Shown here one piece after another: positions 1-10,030 of a stretch of 64,000 nucleotides of DNA. Origin of the DNA: Mytilus californianus (taxonomy: Eukaryota; Mollusca; Bivalvia; Mytilida; Mytilidae); assembly GCF_021869535.1 (NCBI RefSeq), contig NW_026262690.1, forward strand, positions 94,083,995 through 94,147,994, in the 5' to 3' direction. Below the pieces are notes generated by a model. It searched no databases. It had not been told where the DNA came from and saw nothing but the letters and a program-made list of their open reading frames with translations. Position 1 is the first letter of the stretch, and every line of letters begins with the position of its first letter. Made by a program: the position numbers and the translations under genes.

Positions 1-1
1 C

Positions 2-1141
2 CTCATAGGCGTTATGGAAGGTATATGGGATACGGAAAAAAATCCATTACTAACAGAACGCGAAAGACTTTCACAGATAGAGCAAGAATTAAAGACGAGA
101 AAGAATACACTTCACGAAGTATTAGAAAAAAAAGATCCAGCTTCAGTTTTCTCTACTGTAGAACAAATAAGAAGAGACATACCAAAAATATTATATTCGA
201 AAATACAGCCTCCAGAGCTCGTTTACCTTGAACCAAAAGAGAAAAATATGAAAGAAGTCTTGGGATCAGTAATAAGGATACCTGAAATATCTTTAATTCA
301 CACATTTGACGTGCTTTTCTGCGAGATAAGTGGACTAGTGTCTCTTACGGATGATATTTGTGTTATGTATAGTAATAAATGTAGCCAGTTTAAGTATTTC
401 ACAATATCAGGTTCCAAATTCGTAACCACAAAAGACATAGTAGATGCAGATAGAAAAGGTACACATAATTTCGAAAAGGTTTCAGATATAACAAACTATA
501 ATGGAGAAATATTATTGTCAGACATGAGACTCCTAAACAATACTGGCACATTTGAAAAATTATCACTACCATTCATACGCGATAAACTGAGATGTACTGG
601 TATTCATTCTTCTAAATATAATGAAGTCATCGTAGGTTTTACTAATTATTGGGGATCTGCTGGAATTCTTGAACTATCTAATATCGGTTGTAGATACGGC
701 ATACGCGAGAAAATGAGACGAGTTGAATGCGATACTAAAAGTGACAAAGTATTATTCGATTGTCCAGAAAAAATAGCTACAAATATCAATGGGTATATTT
801 GTGTGATAGACCGCATAAATTCAGAAAAAGCAAGAGTGGTAGTAATTGGAAAATGGGGGAAACCAAAATGGACATACACCGGTCATCCAAGTATCAATTC
901 AGAATCTGATTTTTTTCCTAATGACATTATCACATCATTGTCAGGTCTGGTTCTAGTGGCAGAGAAAGACAAAAATGCAATTCATGTCCTATCTAAGGAA
1001 GGGCAATTCATTTGCAATTGTATTTCAGACAGTGAGATCACTGATCCAGTTAGTATATGTTTTGACAAAAAGGGACAGTTAATGATAGGGTGTTCATATT
1101 CTGGAAAAACCAGATTGCACATAGTGAAATTCACCGATTGA
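2..1141 (+). CDS. RING-less TRIM-like protein, C-terminal part (runs off the left edge)
   Basis: The frame is open from base 2 and ends at TGA 1139-1141. It aligns end to end with the paralogues at 34592 and 45278. The ATG at 14 corresponds to residue 178 of the 34592 copy, so it is an internal Met and the B-boxes lie outside the window. Visible parts are the end of the coiled coil (MEGIWDT, then ERLSQIEQELKTRK) and a propeller-like region of about 290 residues with repeated blade motifs (GLVSLTDDICVMY, AIHVLSKEGQFICNC, KKGQLMIGCS). In the known family, B-boxes and coiled coil drive assembly and NHL-type propellers bind RNA or protein. The partner here is unknown. Relative to the 34592 copy it is about four residues shorter after ILLSD. 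It is the only family member here without an internal stop or frameshift, so it is the best candidate for a working gene. Confidence 0.75.
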   Translation, partial: LIGVMEGIWDTEKNPLLTERERLSQIEQELKTRKNTLHEVLEKKDPASVFSTVEQIRRDIPKILYSKIQPPELVYLEPKEKNMKEVLGSVIRIPEISLIHTFDVLFCEISGLVSLTDDICVMYSNKCSQFKYFTISGSKFVTTKDIVDADRKGTHNFEKVSDITNYNGEILLSDMRLLNNTGTFEKLSLPFIRDKLRCTGIHSSKYNEVIVGFTNYWGSAGILELSNIGCRYGIREKMRRVECDTKSDKVLFDCPEKIATNINGYICVIDRINSEKARVVVIGKWGKPKWTYTGHPSINSESDFFPNDIITSLSGLVLVAEKDKNAIHVLSKEGQFICNCISDSEITDPVSICFDKKGQLMIGCSYSGKTRLHIVKFTD

Positions 1142-1172
1142 GATCGTAATATGCTAGTAGCTAACTCATCAA

Positions 1173-1174
<2 letters not shown>

Positions 1175-1211
<37 letters not shown>
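1175..1211 (+). repeat. (GT)n microsatellite in the TRIM-like 3' UTR
   Basis: About 18 GT units lie between the stop codon of the first gene and its probable poly(A) signal. Paralogous 3' flanks carry only a short TGTGTGT at the same place, so the run is a local expansion. Confidence 0.9.
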
Positions 1212-1213
<2 letters not shown>

Positions 1214-1226
1214 TAATTTTTGTAAT

Positions 1227-1232
1227 AATAAA
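1227..1232 (+). terminator. Probable poly(A) signal of the first TRIM-like gene
   Basis: AATAAA lies 86 bases after the stop. Paralogues have AATAAA about 40-50 bases after their stop codons (15503, 36322 and 47068). The extra distance here is explained by the GT expansion. Confidence 0.55.
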
Positions 1233-1436
1233 ATTAAACTGTTTCATTTAATGAATTACCAAATTATTTTAAGCAATCTTCTTCTGCAATATAGTATATT
1301 TTTACAGCAGCGATAACAATTTTTTGTCTCATATAGTAAACACTGATTAAACTTCAAATATCATGTAAGAGGTCGTGGGTTCGATCCATGCTCGTTCAAT
1401 TCAAAGACTAGAAATTTGATATTTTCTGCTTTTGTA

Positions 1437-1830
1437 CTATGCACATTGTATTTACACTACCAAGAATTTACCAACGTTTTTTTGGTACATTTCTACCCTC
1501 GTACATATCAGTACTGTTCGGCAAGACTAAAAACTTGTAATGTTATACTTTCTATTAATTCAGTACTGTTTATTATTATACAAAAACTGTACAATTACTA
1601 ATTCTATAAATTCAGTACTGATTTTTTCAGTACTGTTTCAATACTGATTTCGTCAGTACTGTTTCAGTACTGATTTCGTCAGTACTGTTTCAGTACTAAT
1701 TTCGTCAGTACTGTTTCAGTACTGATTTTGTCAGTACTGTTTCAGTACTGATTTCGTCAGTACTGTTTCAGTACTGATTTCTTCAGTACTGTTTCATTAT
1801 GATACTGATTAAGTCAGTACTGTATCTGTA
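1437..1830 (+). repeat. CAGTACTG minisatellite with flanking sequence (copy 1 of an inverted pair)
   Basis: From about 1604 the sequence is an array of roughly 27-base units built on the self-complementary octamer CAGTACTG, separated by TTT or ATTTCGT spacers. The preceding 170 bases (TACACTACCAAGAATTTACC and onward) are unique-looking. The whole block recurs in reverse complement at 12600-13035. The stretch from 1831 to 2784 shows no gene. Confidence 0.85.
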
Positions 1831-2784
1831 TGGAATATTTCATTACTGTTTTAAGTATATTCTTACTTTTTTTCAGTGCATGGATTAATGTATTCATTTT
1901 AAAAAAGATGTCATTTCTTTAAAAACGTAGCTGTGCACTTTAGTTTATTTATCTTACAATTGGTTACAATGTTTACATTTGAATGCATACAGTGATGCCA
2001 ATTTGAAAATAAAAAGAACTGAAAACTAATCAACTAGGTAATTATGTATTAATGGAAAAATTAAGGTATCGGTGGTCTTAGGTTGTTTTGTACATTTAGG
2101 TTGGGTTAATTGTTCTCTTTGACACTTACCCCGTTTCCATCCTTTTCTATACTGTGACATGTTGATGATTTCGTTATGTTTTTTTATTTCTCTGATTTTT
2201 TGTTCTGATTTTGTTTTACTTTAGGTCCAGCTCTTCAACAGTTATTTTAGTTGTTTTTTTTCCAATATTTTGGCATTGTCAAATTTGCATCTCATGCCGG
2301 TGCGGTCAATTGATATGGTTTATGTTTTTAGTAAGTTCTTATTAATATAGGTTTTATATTTGACAATATCATATTATATGTATCTGTGTCTTGCTTGGGT
2401 CAAATCAAAACATATTTAACAAGACTTGAACATTGGAACTGGGTATATTAATTTTGAGAAGATGGATGGGTGGATGTTTTGTCATCCAGTGGCAAGTAAA
2501 GTGCATAATCAGAACGAGGACTTGATACTCAGATATAAATAATGACAATATTTTGAACTAAACCAATATTACACTGAGCTGAATTTTTGACATGCTAGTT
2601 CACCACAAGGAGAGAATCTGCTAGAAGACATGTCATCCTAACTGGACAGGTACCTTCAGACTAAACAGTCTATGTTTTTCTCCTTAAAAAAGTTTACGCT
2701 GTGTGCTGAGGGAATAATTATAATACAACCACTTTTCGAGTCCTAATTCTCATAAATACATTACCGTTTATTTGCCCATTGTAA

Positions 2785-3022
2785 GGGAGCTACCATTTGA
2801 TTTTTATGGGGGTGGGGGTGGGGTGGGCTAGGATGAAAAATTTTGTCCTGCATTTTTTTTTTAGTTGTAATCTCTGTCCTGCCTTTTAATTTTTCACTGT
2901 GTTCGGTCCTGCCTTTTTTTTAAAGTTTATCCTGACTTTTTTTTTCTGCAAGTGTCTCATCCTGCCTTTTTTTTTACTCAAAACTCCTGTCCTGCCTATT
3001 TTTTTTTCAAATGTCACCCTAG

Positions 3023-3061
<39 letters not shown>

Positions 3062-3088
3062 ATAAAAATCAAATGGTAGCTCCCTAAG
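2785..3088. mobile_element. MITE-like element with terminal inverted repeats and a poly-C run
   Basis: It begins AAGGGAGCTACCATTTGATT and ends with the reverse complement (AATCAAATGGTAGCTCCCT), giving inverted termini of about 27 bases. The interior repeats a TCCTGCCTTTTT-type motif six or so times. It ends in 39 consecutive C (3023-3061), mirrored by G-rich sequence just inside the left terminus. There is no coding capacity. A second copy with only one intact end lies at 8154-8413. Confidence 0.75.
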
Positions 3089-4429
3089 CTTTTAAATAAA
3101 TTTATTGACAGTCATTGGTAGATTTCCTTTTTTTTTGTATACATTAATCATGCTGCAATTTCATTCACTTGTAATTTGTGTATTGTGATTAGTATCTGCA
3201 TTGCTGCATTGAGGGTAACTTAGATATGAAAAACTCTTGTAATCTGTCCTATTAACCTTAGCTTCAAAGCATATTTAACTAAAAAATAAATGAAATTTTG
3301 TGTAAGAATTAATAGGTATCCTATTAACGGGAAGTTGAATGGGTGAATTTTAAATGCATTACTCAGTAAAGCATGTTCACATGAGGACTGATGACTTTCA
3401 GGAAACTCTTGATTTGTAATTCCTCAGAAAACTGTGATGGATTTGCATATTACAGACAGACATACAGAGGTTTAAAAAGTATCAAAATCTAAAGACCGAT
3501 TTCCAACAGAATGATTTTAAAATGTCGGAAGGATGTCATTTGGTACATAAATTAACCTTTTTGATTTTTTTGCATAAATTCCCACACAAAGACCTCCTCC
3601 TTTCATGAAAAATGACTTAATCAAATATACCTCACATTACAAATTACATAAATTATTACAAGTTACATGGATTTGAGTTACTTTTTGAAAATATTTCAAT
3701 ACTAGTACTAAAAAACATGATTATTAATTTTACATTATTCCTGACAGTGGAATCCGTGTGGTGACACTCCCTATCAGGATTAATGGCGATGTGTAACTAA
3801 TGTACATTTGATGACCATTAAAATACATGCTTTTCTCATCAACATTGATTTTTTTGTTAAATGAATGAAACAAGATGAAGATCTCAAATGTTTAACTTTC
3901 TTTTTTTATCTACTGCATTTACTTCCATTGCAAGAACAATAAACAGTAATCTTAAGAATGAACAGCATGATATAGTTACAACATGTAAAATTTCTCTCTC
4001 AATTTGATGTTTTTAATCACTGTTTCATAATTCTGCTTCAATGTTATTTTGCACTGCTCTTCCAATGCATGTGATATCACATATCTTCGCCAACTTGTTT
4101 CTGAAAAATAAAAGATTGATTATAACACTGTCAGATTTCAATGTTATCATGTTTGTTAAAGTCGAATAATAAGGTCAACTATAGGTCAACCATAACATAA
4201 TATGTATAGTGTACATGCATTGCTAAAGGTGGTATTACGTAAATAAAGGTTCATATTATCATGGAGAAAAATGAAAAAAGAATGGAATAATGTATGGGTT
4301 ACCTACTTGAAAACTGATTTAATACGATTGGGAGAAAAATTTTAGCGCCACAAGTCTGGGTTGGCAAATTTCCATGTTTTCAATATAGGCTGCACTCTGA
4401 CATTCTTAAATTTCTTAAGTTTTGTTATA
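3089..4429. other. Intergenic, no feature seen
   Basis: AT-rich sequence with only short ORFs, all with composition typical of chance frames. No tRNA, repeat array or recognisable coding block was found. Confidence 0.5.
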
Positions 4430-4625
4430 AATTAGGCCGTTAACTTTTCTAAATTGAATTGTTTCATATTTTTCATGTCTTCGTCTTTTGTAGCCGACTA
4501 TACGGTATGGGTTTTCTCATTGTTGAAGGCTGCACAGTTGCCTATGATTGTTAATACCAACTTCATCTGAAATTTGGTGGGTAGTTGTCTCATTGGCAAT
4601 CATACAACATTTCTTTTTTTTATAC
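4430..4625 (+). repeat. Decayed copy of the dispersed repeat seen in full at 6546
   Basis: It shares with 6660-6880 the order AATTGTTT, TTTGTAGCCGACTATACGGTATGGG, CATTGTTGAAGGC and GTTGTCTCATTGGCAATCATAC, with many substitutions. The motif ends in the same ACATTTCTTTTTTTTATA-like tail. It is non-coding. Confidence 0.65.
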
Positions 4626-5974
4626 AGCTGTTTAAAATTTTTAAAAAAGTATTCTTGTTGTTGAATTTTTCATTATTTGTAACAGTGGCAATTCTGATTA
4701 AATTATCATTTCAATCTGTAATCCAGTTTCAGAGAAGGAGATCCCTTTAGGTTCATATGTTAAACTATGTCCTGATGTGACACTCATTTTTGGATCGGCA
4801 CCAAAACAAAACATAATCTGATTATTCGAGCACAATATCAATGCAATCTGTCAAACAGTTAACTGAGAGGTTTTGTGTACGGATATGTACTTCCCATAGG
4901 ATTCTTTGTTAACCATATTGACATCTTTCAATTGTTGAATGCCGCTCTCTATTCTTTTGAATTAATCGTTGTTGGTTTGTTGTCTCATGAGCGCACTACA
5001 ACATTTCATGTTATTGAAATAAAATAATACGGACAAACTGAAAATACTTACCTAAAAAAATCCTAATTTCTCACCAGTTCTATCTCGATCTCATATATTA
5101 TCTGTGCATTACAGTTTTTGTTGTTGATCTATGCCTTTATTTTCCTCATAGACTTAATCTTTTTGTTCTGGTGGGATCCAATTTTGGAAACCTATAACAA
5201 TAGATACTGCATCAAATATTTTGCATCAATTTGTAAAAAGTTGTTATTCCCAACATGCTTTTTATGGTATTATTTATGAACCTATTTACTTTATAAATTG
5301 TCATTTGAAAAAGTACATCATGAAAGAAAGATTGTATCGAAGTGTTACAAAGTTCTGTCAAGTGGTTCATGAGCAATTGATGACACATGGGACATAAGTA
5401 CAAAAGGACAGACTCTCCCATCATTAAATACATGTACCATACCCTTCAGCAGGTGCATGGGTTAAGTCGCCACATACACGAACAGGAATAAAAGTGCCTG
5501 TCCTAATTCAGGAATCTTTGGGAAATAGTGGTCAATTGAAATATTATAACACATATATATAACAAAAGTGACCACGCTGAAATGTTGTGCCTGCTTTACT
5601 GACCATGCACTATTTCTTTTGAAAGTTTATGCATAAAAGTACCACAGAAAATTGACATGTTCAATGATCCATGACAATGAAATTAGAGTCTGTCAAATTA
5701 TGGCAGTCAATTCTATAATCATAGATAGGACAGTCCATATATCACGATAATGACCAGTTTTTCAATAACTATTATATAATTAAATTGTTTTGAACATGCA
5801 TGTAATATTTGCCACTGGACATTAAGCACATTTTGAATACATGTATTGTAAGTACTTCATGAATATGTTAGTATTTTTGAGGACTCTCTCTGACTCAGTA
5901 GGATTATTTTTATATAATGGGATTATCCTCATGAAATAAAGATTATTTATACGAAATTTTGTTCAATAATTATG

Positions 5975-6038
5975 TGTCGGATTATTAGGGTGTCGGTTCA
6001 TTGGGTCGTCGGACTTTTGGGGTGTCGGACTAATGGAG
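5975..6038 (+). repeat. Short minisatellite, four TCGGAYT...GGGTG units
   Basis: Four imperfect 15-17 base units (GTGTCGGATTATTAGG, GTGTCGGTTCATTGG, GTCGTCGGACTTTTGG, GTGTCGGACTAATGG) stand in a row. No coding frame is associated. Confidence 0.65.
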
Positions 6039-6545
6039 CCTTGAACCGACATAAATTCAATCATTGACCAATAAAAAAAATATATTTCTACAAAGTGTAT
6101 GTACATGATCTCTTCATATAAATTTCACATGCAGTTTCCCTTGTAGTATGAAAACCAGGACAAGACAAGTTCAAACAGGAAGATTAAGAAAGCAAAGAAA
6201 ACTGTGCACTTTATAAAAGGGTCTGGATGGGGTTTCTTCATTTCTGTATTCTTTAATATTTTATACCATTTTCACTATTTATTATAAATTTTGCCTGTTA
6301 TTCTCTTTTCTTTATATTTAAGCACCACATTATTCTCTATTCTTCATGGCTACTTCATAAAGACAACAAAGGGACTGATATGAAACCCTGCCATTCTAAA
6401 GTTGCATTATATCCGTGAAAAAAGAAGGGACATTGGATAATTGTCTGTTTTCTGTTTCTTGGTCTTTTCTCACTTGCCGTTGGAAGCAAAATTTATGTTT
6501 CTTTAGTTTGTATCTTATTATTAAAGAAAATACATGTAGGTGAAA

Positions 6546-6880
6546 TATATAATCCCGGTAACATGTTTAACACCGCCACATTCTGTATGTATGTGACTGT
6601 CCCAAGTCAGGAGCCTGTAATTCAGTGGTTGTCGTTTGTTGGTGTGTTACATTTTTGTTTTTTGTTCATTTTTTTGTACATAAATTGGGCTGTTAGTTTT
6701 TTCGTTTGAATTGTTTTACATTTGTCATTTCGGGGCCTTTTATAGCTGACTATGTGGTATGGGCTTTGATCATTGTTGATGGCCGTACGGTGACCTATAG
6801 TTGTTAATTTCTGTGTCATTTGGTCTCTTGTGTAGAGTTGTTTCATTGGCAATCATACCACATCTTCTTTTTTATAAACA
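6546..6880 (+). repeat. Dispersed bivalve-type repeat R1 (fullest copy)
   Basis: The block begins near AATCCCGGTAACATGTTTAA and contains GTCCCAAGTCAGGAGCCTG, TGTCATTTCGGGGCC and TAGCTGACTATGTGGTATGG. It ends at CATTGGCAATCATACCACAT before a T-rich tail. Parts recur at 4430 (+), 13600 (+), 30110-30640 (+) and 30650-30960 (-), and the first third appears in the 3' region of the family 1 RT element at 52940. It is probably an untranslated part of a retroelement rather than a gene. Confidence 0.7.
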
Positions 6881-7445
6881 AATATATGCAAGTCTAACGT
6901 TCTGTTACCCCTTATGGAACTTGTTTGAACTAAATTCCAAAGGAAAGACATTTTTTGACATAATAATTTTTTTGTCTTACACATAAATGTCAACATGCAT
7001 GTGAACCAAATGTACACACAATTATTGTTTGTTTTAAAAGGCAATTTGGGTGAATACAGTTGTGAATTTGACTGCATACGTCTGACGTTAACGGAATCAA
7101 AAAGGTAAACTCTAAGGTAATTTTATACTGTAACTTTATCTGCTAAACCGTTATATAATCAAGATGACACTGAGGAAAAAATCATTCATTGACATTGTTA
7201 ATATTCTATTCTTTTCGGTTTTTTTTTATGTATTTTTCTTAATAATTACATGCATGAAGTGTGTATTTATGTTCAGAAAAATAATTAGACTATTGACTTA
7301 GCACTAAAAAAGTGCATTGAAATAGGATCAAATAGGCCTAGTTTTTTGTCGAAATAGAAGACAAAATATAAGAAATTATATCAGGATGTTCACAAAAAAA
7401 AAAAAAACGAGTATAAGTATGATTTCTTAAGTTTGTAAAACTTAC

Positions 7446-7707
7446 ATGAACAATAGCAATTCGTAGACGATATTCGAAAAGGACCCTCCATCTCTGACTT
7501 GTCGTGGAAATCGTCTGTTTCTATAATTTTAAGACTTTTTGCAAGTAGCTTGTAGAACAATATTTTCTCTGCTGTAGTCTCAAAATCTTGCCGCCCTCTT
7601 GCTGAGTTTTTTCTTGCTTTGTTGCGCCAAAAGCATATTGACGTTTCATATCTGTGACGTTGCAAAACTTGTGCCTCTCTGTAGAACAGCGCTTTCCCGC
7701 CGTCCAT
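7446..7707 (-). CDS. Possible first coding exon, unknown product
   Basis: This is an open frame of about 87 residues starting at the ATG complementary to 7705-7707. It runs to a consensus-like donor (CAT then GTAAGT on the minus strand, near 7446). The stretch is visibly richer in G+C than its surroundings. The translation (MDGGKALFYREAQVLQRH...) matches no family I recognise, and a second frame is also open over much of it, which weakens the case. No acceptor or downstream exon could be paired with it. Treat it as a candidate only. Confidence 0.2.
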
Positions 7708-8153
7708 ACTTTTTCCCGCGTCAATGGAGCCGTAATTATGAAAAGCGATGTAAAAGTAATTTTATGAAAACTATTGCTCTAAGATTGTTATAAACGATGT
7801 TTTTAATACAACATTATTTAAAAATACAACTTTTAACTTTGAATATTTGGTTTTTTTTTTATCTTTCTTGTCTTTATAAAAAAAAATGAAAATAATATAC
7901 CCATTGCTACTAGCTTTATAAGCGCTTTTGTTTTATCTTTGTCAAGTGAAATGCATAACTGATTCTTAACCAAGTTGGCTAGTATTTCATGCAATATTTA
8001 GGACGTCTGAAATTTAATGTACAATAAATCTGTTGCTCAGTGGGTCCTACAAAGTAAAAGATCTGTGATGAATGGCTCAAAATTGAGGTTTTGCCAAGTG
8101 CTGGGAAAGGATGATTTGTAGGATAGGAAAAAAATCATTTGGGTTACCTACTT

Positions 8154-8413
8154 AGGGAGCTACCATTTGATTTTTAGGGGGGGGGGGGGGCTAGGATGAA
8201 AAATTTTGTTCTGCATTTTTTTTAGTTGTAATCTCTGTCCTGCCTTTTTTATTTTTCACTCTATTCGGTCCTGCCTTTTTTAAAGTTTATCCTGACTTTT
8301 TTTACCTAAATTGTCATCCTGACTTTGTTTTTTTGCAAGTGTCTCATCCTGCCTTTTTTTTACTCAAAACTCCTGTCCTGCCTATTTTTTCAAATTTCAT
8401 CCTAGACTCCCAT
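8154..8413. mobile_element. Second copy of the poly-C/TIR element, right end truncated
   Basis: It starts TTAGGGAGCTACCATTTGAT like the 2785 copy, followed by a G run, GGCTAGGATGAAAAATTTTG and the same series of TCCTGCCTTTTT motifs. It ends CCCATAAAAAT without the inverted terminus, and the poly-C run is replaced by GACTCCC. The right end is therefore lost or diverged. Confidence 0.75.
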
Positions 8414-9277
8414 AAAAATTTAACATCCCCATTTCGAATGAAAATAAATATTTTTTAGATTAATGCTTCAATGATGAAACGGGAATAAAATGTATTGAAA
8501 TATCGTATGGCAGTACAAGTATATCGGGTAACATTTGTGTACTTTTACAAAAAAAATCTTCACTGAGAATTCAATCGCGGCATTTGAGTCCTAAAGAAAT
8601 TTTCCAGTTCTCTTAAATAAAGCGTGTATTGTGTATATTAATATTTCGCGTAATCAAGTATAACAGTTACCTTTTCTATGATTATTTATTAGGAATGCGA
8701 TTATTATATGAGATATTCTGATTGAAAGATGTATGAAAAAAAAACTGACGTTTAACAAATTTCTCGAAAGTACTAGTATGCAACATTTTACATGAAAATG
8801 ACGAACTAGATAATTAGTAAACACGTTAAATAAGTTGGTATTACAGTACTAACAAGCTTATGATCCTGTATCATTTTTTGACATCCGTTTTACCTTCATT
8901 CCCGCCAAAATCGTCCTTTTGGCGCCGTCTTTTGACATTGTCAGTGCTCCTCAGTATTGTGACGTTACTATGGACCTTTGACGTTCTACACAATCAACAA
9001 GATTTGTGTGTAGAAGCCATAAATGTCCCTTTGGCAGCAAGAGGGTTAATATTGAACATAGTATTACAATTGCCTACGTTTATGTGATTGGATTTAATGA
9101 CGTCATTCATTGTTTACAAACGTTATTTTTGCACTCGCACTGACATTTCAACACGTCAACAGTTCAAACTTCTTCTGGACAAAAGGTATGGTATATATTG
9201 AATATTCTATAACTGAGAAAATTGTCGCATGGCTAATTTAAAACACATATCCTAAGTAGGAGAATACGCGTTACACA

Positions 9278-9462
9278 TTGGCGGATCATCTAGGGGGATC
9301 CGGGGGTTGGAACCCCCCTTTTATGGGACGATCAATGATTTGAATGGGGACATTATGATCACATATAGTTGGCGATTAATGCATTTGAAAGGGAAAATAA
9401 ATTTGGGAACCCTATCTCCTGATTTGGATCCCCTTTTTAAAAATTGCTGGATCCGACCGACA
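9278..9462 (+). repeat. GGATCC-rich dispersed repeat
   Basis: The block has the inverted motif GGATCCGGGGGTTGGAACCC with CCC following, and later TTGGATCCCC and GCTGGATCCGACC. I recognise this as a common mussel repeat, from memory. The open frame 9307-9609 across it is incidental. Confidence 0.5.
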
Positions 9463-9494
9463 CATGCTCATTTCCTCAAATCCTGTGTTTTTGT

Positions 9495-10030
9495 CACACA
9501 GTATTTTTTTCCGAGAGTGGTAAAGGGTTATTTTCGTGCAACGTTTTCGACCTTTTTATTTCACGTGTTTTCGTGTTTTGAGGTTTTATTTCTCGTTTTC
9601 TCGTGTTAGGTTCGATGTGCGTGCTTCGTGTTTTTTCTTATTTATTTTCCGTGTTTCGTGTTGGTACTCTAAATTTCTCGTGCTTGTCCCACATTTGATT
9701 AAAAAGTAAACCAGGACTAAATTCAAAGTCAGTCAGAGATTGTTTTGAATTAAGTGTTCCCAGAATATTAATTGCTATCAAATTACTATGAATATTTTTT
9801 TTTCAAATAAGATACAACTAGCGGACGTTAAGAGTTGACCGCAGGGTCTTTATGTCAATTAATGATGACTGCATGATCTTCAATAACGGCTGAGTAATAA
9901 CTTCTAGTACTTTTTCCTTAATATTTACGATTGTATTTCTCGTGCTTCGTTTTTCCCGATTTTTATTTTCCGTGCAACGTTTTTGCGATTTTTATTTCAC
10001 GTGTTTCCGTGTTCAGAGCCCCCTTTACCG
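9495..10030 (+). repeat. Low-complexity CGTGTTT/CGTGCTT-rich stretch in two parts
   Basis: Both 9530-9690 and 9930-10020 are made of variants of TTTCGTGT, TTTCTCGTG and CGTGCAACGTTTT separated by T-rich spacers. About 240 bases of ordinary AT-rich sequence lie between. The frame at 9942-10328 arises from this composition. Confidence 0.55.

Noticed and set aside
1369-1390. GGTCGTGGGTTCGATCCATG resembling a tRNA T-arm
   Set aside because: It is a good pol III B box, but no D-arm, anticodon arm or acceptor pairing could be found upstream. At most a SINE fragment.
1604-1800. CRISPR-like array (repeats with spacers)
   Set aside because: Spacers are as conserved as repeats, the organism is a eukaryote and no cas genes exist. 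It is a minisatellite.
2899-3087. Open frame ending in a proline run
   Set aside because: The prolines come from the poly-C stretch of a TIR element.
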